Origin: Alphaproteobacteria bacterium
Lineage (GTDB): Bacteria; Pseudomonadota; Alphaproteobacteria; Caulobacterales; Maricaulaceae
Direction of reading: 5' to 3'
DNA: 8,737 nt
NCBI GenBank assembly: GCA_030428405.1
Contig: JAUIEH010000088.1
Location: forward strand, 1 to 8,737
The stretch's first letter is position 1, and each line of letters opens with the position of its first letter. This document shows, piece after piece, positions 6,454-8,737 of this stretch. The notes under the pieces were generated by a model that was given only the letters and a program-made list of their open reading frames with translations, made no database searches and was not told the DNA's origin. A program made the translations under genes and the position numbers.

Positions 6454-6461
6454 CGGCGCCG
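6441..6461 (+). promoter_or_regulatory. GC-only hairpin over the HIG1-like stop and adenosyltransferase start
   Basis: CGGCGCCG (6441-6448) is repeated at 6454-6461; because it is self-complementary the two copies can pair as an 8-bp all-GC stem with the loop GCTGA, whose last three bases are the stop codon of the upstream gene. The stem ends two bases before the ATG at 6464 and no Shine-Dalgarno site is exposed. This suggests that ribosomes finishing the upstream gene open the start. The full direct repeat is 10 bases (CGGCGCCGGC). Confidence 0.45.
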
Positions 6462-6463
6462 GC

Positions 6464-7054
6464 ATGGTCAAGCTCAACAAGATCTACACGCGCACCGGCG
6501 ATGACGGCCAAACCGGCCTCGCCACCGGCGCGCGACTGGCCAAGCATCATCCGCGCGTGGACGCCTATGGCGACGTAGATGAAACCAACGCCGCCATCGG
6601 CCTTGCCCGCTGCGCGCTGAAGAACGACGCCGAACTCGACGCCATTCTTGCTCGCATCCAGAACGATCTTTTCGATCTCGGCGCCGATCTCGCCACGCCA
6701 GGCCCTGACGACGCGCTCGGTTTCGAGCCTTTGCGCATCGTTGGAAGCCAGTGGACGCGGCTGGAAGGCGAAATCGATGCGCTCAACGCCGATATACCCG
6801 CGCTCGATTCCTTTGTTTTGCCTGGCGGCGGCGAAGCAGCCGCGCGCCTGCACGCAGCGCGCACCATTTGCAGACGCGCCGAGCGGCGCGCCTATGCGTT
6901 CGCCGCAGCGGCGGCCGAGACGGGCGACGGGCCCGTCAATCCGCACGCTCTCACCTTTCTAAATCGCTTATCGGACCTGCTATTCGTGGCGGCGCGGCGC
7001 GCCAACGCCAACGGCGCCGAGGACGTCAAATGGACGCCGGGCGAAAACCGCTAG
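6464..7054 (+). CDS. ATP:cob(I)alamin adenosyltransferase, PduO type
   Basis: Cytosolic enzyme that transfers the adenosyl group of ATP to cob(I)alamin, making adenosylcobalamin for B12-dependent enzymes such as methylmalonyl-CoA mutase or ribonucleotide reductase. The 196-residue product has the PduO/CobO-2 order: TRTGDDGQTGL at 9-19 (ATP-binding), RVDAYGDVDETNAAIG at 31-46, LPGGG then RTICRRAER at 133-141, and NRLSD at 167-171 followed by LLFVAAR. A start at ATG 6434 would add ten Ala/Gly-rich residues and overlap the upstream gene by 20 bases; ATG 6464 is preferred because the family N-terminus is MVKLxxIYTRTGD. No Shine-Dalgarno site precedes it; a hairpin abuts it, and coupling to the HIG1-like gene is likely. 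The symbol is left empty because names vary (pduO, cobO, btuR-like, atr). No B12-using enzyme is in the window. Confidence 0.93.
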   Translation: MVKLNKIYTRTGDDGQTGLATGARLAKHHPRVDAYGDVDETNAAIGLARCALKNDAELDAILARIQNDLFDLGADLATPGPDDALGFEPLRIVGSQWTRLEGEIDALNADIPALDSFVLPGGGEAAARLHAARTICRRAERRAYAFAAAAAETGDGPVNPHALTFLNRLSDLLFVAARRANANGAEDVKWTPGENR

Positions 7055-7156
7055 GCGCGCAAATCAATAAAATGTCAGATGACTTTCGCGGCGCGTCCTC
7101 TTGGCGCAGCGCTTAGAGCGCACACATTAGCTCGCGAACTGATCCAGGAGACCATC

Positions 7157-7768
7157 ATGTTCAGATCCACACTCGCGGCGGCGGCGACCGTCGTTCTCGC
7201 CGGCGGCGCAGCGCTGGCCGAACCGGCGCCCTACACGTTCGACGAGACCCACACGGAGATCCGCGCAACGTGGAACCACATGGGCAATGCCGACTTCTCG
7301 GTCATTTTCACCGACTATGAGGGCACGCTCGAACTCGATTTCGAAGAGCCGTCCAACTCCACGGTCGACGTCACATTCAGCCTCGAAGACGGCTATTGGC
7401 TCGGCGCTGATCAGGACCGGTTCAACACCCATTTCGCATCGCCGGACCTGTTCAACATCGCCGAATTTCCGACCGCGCATTTCGTCGCGACCGGCTTTGA
7501 GACCGAAGACGGCGCGACGGGCACCATGACGGGCGACCTGACGCTGCTCGACCAGACCCACCCGGTCACGCTCGACGTCACGCTGAACCAGCGCGCGCCG
7601 CATCCCTTCGACGCCTCCGTGATCGTGGCCGGCTTCACCGCGACGGGCACGATCCAGCGCTCGCAATGGGGCCTGGACTACGGCGTGCCGGCCGTGTCCG
7701 ACGACATTCAGCTCGTCATCAACACGGAACTTCGCACGCCCAATCCTGACGCCGCTGAAGCTGAATAA
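7157..7768 (+). CDS. YceI family periplasmic protein
   Basis: YceI-family proteins are periplasmic lipocalin-like beta-barrels that hold isoprenoid or other long lipids; the physiological ligand is generally unclear. The 203-residue product starts with a Sec signal peptide (hydrophobic core 5-20, cleavage expected after ALA at residue 21). The mature part carries family landmarks: YTFDETHTEIRATWNHMG at the start, a strand VTFSLEDGYWLGAD, then DRFNTHFASPDLFNIAEFPTA corresponding to the usual HLRSxDFFDVxxYP block, GDLTLLDQTHPVTLDV near the middle, and an IQRSQWGLDYGVP block near the end. ATG 7157 is fixed by AGGAG at 7146-7150, 6 bases upstream; an ATG at 7079 would put 26 residues before the signal peptide. 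The 102-base gap before it has no ORF, so a separate promoter is likely. It converges on the serine hydrolase, 45 bases away. Confidence 0.92.
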   Translation: MFRSTLAAAATVVLAGGAALAEPAPYTFDETHTEIRATWNHMGNADFSVIFTDYEGTLELDFEEPSNSTVDVTFSLEDGYWLGADQDRFNTHFASPDLFNIAEFPTAHFVATGFETEDGATGTMTGDLTLLDQTHPVTLDVTLNQRAPHPFDASVIVAGFTATGTIQRSQWGLDYGVPAVSDDIQLVINTELRTPNPDAAEAE

Positions 7769-7781
7769 GCACGAGCTTCAG
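7755..7781. terminator. Hairpin enclosing the yceI-family stop codon
   Basis: CTGAAGCT (7755-7762) pairs perfectly with AGCTTCAG (7774-7781). The 11-base loop contains the TAA stop (7766-7768). No T-tract follows, so a role in termination or 3'-end protection is only inferred; part of the left arm is coding sequence. Confidence 0.3.
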
Positions 7782-7799
7782 AAAGATGCGCAGTTTCGC

Positions 7800-7834
7800 G
7801 CCGCGGCGGTCGGTCAGCTCTCGACCGCCGCGGC
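7800..7834. terminator. Strong 13-bp hairpin between convergent genes
   Basis: A perfect 13-bp GC-rich stem, 7800-7812 with 7822-7834, around a 9-base loop. The loop holds the serine-hydrolase stop codon (7814-7816 on the minus strand), and the right arm encodes its last Ala/Val residues. This is the longest perfect hairpin noticed in the window. It sits where transcripts from both sides meet and probably works as a bidirectional terminator or transcript-end stabiliser, although there is no T-tract. Confidence 0.5.
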
Positions 7835-8737
7835 CGCGGAGGCCAATGCATGGCTGACCGGGCGCGCGGTCTGCGCCAGCGCGCCGTCATTCGCGCCCGC
7901 AGCCGCGACCAGTTCTCGCGCGCGGCTGAACATCACCTCCGCGTACCAGAGCGTGTTTGAGCCATTGTGCCAGAGACCATCGCCGCGCACGGTCCAGCCC
8001 AGCGCATAGTCGCCGCCATATGGCGGTCGATGCAGACGCTCCCAGCTTTCCCGCCGCAAAAACGACGTCTGCAGACGATGCGCGTCGAGATAGTTCAGCA
8101 CATCCGCCATCGTCATATGTACGCGGCCCGCCGGTCCGAGCACGGCGGGATTGTCCGTCGGTCCCGCGCCCAGACGCGCGGGCGTGCGCCGCGCGCCAAG
8201 GCCGAACCTGCCCGCCAGCCCCATCGCGTGACCGAGCGGCTGATCAAGCGCGCCTGGCGTTCCCGGCGCGCCGATGCCTGCTGATGTAAGGCCCAGCGGC
8301 GCAAACACGTGTTCGGCGATCAGCGCTTCCCAGCTCGCATCAAGCGCGCGCTCGAGCATCACGCCGGCTATGACGTATCCGGAATTTGAGTACAGAAATG
8401 TTTCCTCGCGCGGCCCTGCCGGCTCCTGCGCCATGACGCGGCGGACATAGTCCTCGCGCGAGACGCGCGCATCTTCTTCCTCACGCGGATATTGCAGAAG
8501 TCGCATTACCGGCAGATTGGCCTGCAGACCGGCGCGATGGCTCAGCAAATGCAGGAATGTCGCGCCGCGATATGCCTCAGGCGCGCCCTCGGCGAGATCG
8601 GGCAGAGCCCCTGCGACCGTTTGCTCCCAATTGATCGCGCCGGCTTCTGCGAGGCGCGCAACCAGCGTCGCCGTCATGGACTTGGTGATGGAGCCGAGAT
8701 GCCAGAGGTCGGACGCGCCGATGAGCGCATCATCCGC
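7814..8737 (-). CDS. Serine hydrolase of the beta-lactamase class C / PBP (S12) family, 5' end outside the window
   Basis: A class C beta-lactamase-fold serine hydrolase; members act as esterases, D-aminopeptidases, carboxypeptidases or beta-lactamases, and most are uncharacterised, so antibiotic resistance should not be assumed. The frame runs in from base 8737 and 307 residues are visible. The nucleophile motif SxxK is Ser16-Ile-Thr-Lys19 (HLGSITKSMTA), so only the N-terminal part (probably a signal peptide and first strands) is missing. The family block LHLLSHRAGL follows, then the Tyr-Ser-Asn motif at visible 116-118 (LYSNSGYVIAGVML), and near the end WHNGSN at 256-261, an HxG in place of the KTG triad. 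An ATG at 8677 lies just after the SxxK lysine and would lose the catalytic serine, so it is not the start. The C-terminus is Ala-rich, and the stop lies in the loop of a strong hairpin. It converges with the YceI gene. Confidence 0.92.
   Translation of the reverse strand, partial: ADDALIGASDLWHLGSITKSMTATLVARLAEAGAINWEQTVAGALPDLAEGAPEAYRGATFLHLLSHRAGLQANLPVMRLLQYPREEEDARVSREDYVRRVMAQEPAGPREETFLYSNSGYVIAGVMLERALDASWEALIAEHVFAPLGLTSAGIGAPGTPGALDQPLGHAMGLAGRFGLGARRTPARLGAGPTDNPAVLGPAGRVHMTMADVLNYLDAHRLQTSFLRRESWERLHRPPYGGDYALGWTVRGDGLWHNGSNTLWYAEVMFSRARELVAAAGANDGALAQTARPVSHALASAAAAVES

Noticed and set aside
5427..6578. A 383-codon plus-strand frame overlapping the transporter and the HIG1-like gene
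   Set aside because: The product is Arg/Ala-rich low-complexity sequence, a frame shadow of the EamA transporter, with no family resemblance.
7101..7130. Promoter-like TTGGCG and CATTAG, and a GCGCT-TAG-AGCGC repeat before the YceI gene
   Set aside because: The -10 match is poor (3 of 6) and the 5-bp repeat is short; a promoter is likely somewhere in this gap, but this placement is not supported.
7814..8737. Antibiotic-resistance beta-lactamase
   Set aside because: The SxxK and YxN motifs define the wider S12 family; HxG replaces KTG and no resistance-gene context exists, so a general serine hydrolase is the honest call.

Overview
The window reads as high-GC chromosomal DNA of a flagellated alphaproteobacterium. 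The flhA tail, the bfd-bfr iron-storage pair, a HIG1-like twin-membrane protein next to a PduO-type cobalamin adenosyltransferase, and the GGAG/AGGAG ribosome sites all fit that class. Order or genus cannot be fixed from the sequence alone. Coding density is high, no gap exceeds 300 bases, and no mobile element, tRNA, rRNA or CRISPR array is visible.

Layout. Bases 1-1112: 3' part of flhA (flagellar export gate). 1232-2437: D-amino-acid-oxidase-like FAD enzyme. 2516-3007: small secreted protein of unknown function, followed by a short hairpin with a T-rich tail. 3034-3048: perfect 7-1-7 palindrome resembling a Fur-family operator. 3083-3307: bfd, whose correct start is internal to a longer open frame. 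3522-4016: bfr with a complete ferroxidase and heme ligand set. 4030-5109 (minus): Rieske oxygenase alpha subunit with a GTG start and no visible Shine-Dalgarno site. 5254-6198: EamA/DMT exporter. 6241-6453: HIG1-like twin-membrane peptide, tightly followed by 6464-7054, the ATP:cob(I)alamin adenosyltransferase. 7157-7768: periplasmic YceI protein. 7814-8737 (minus): class C beta-lactamase-like serine hydrolase, 5' end outside the window.

How the genes relate. Bfr stores iron and Bfd donates electrons for its release, so those two form a functional unit, probably iron-regulated through the palindrome. The twin-membrane peptide and the adenosyltransferase look translationally linked by a GC-only hairpin that holds the stop codon of the first just before the start of the second. 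The remaining genes look like independent housekeeping or accessory metabolism; no multi-gene novel system is evident. The most interesting signals are regulatory: the Fur-like operator, the repeated placement of stop codons inside perfect hairpins, and a possible leaderless GTG start for the Rieske oxygenase.
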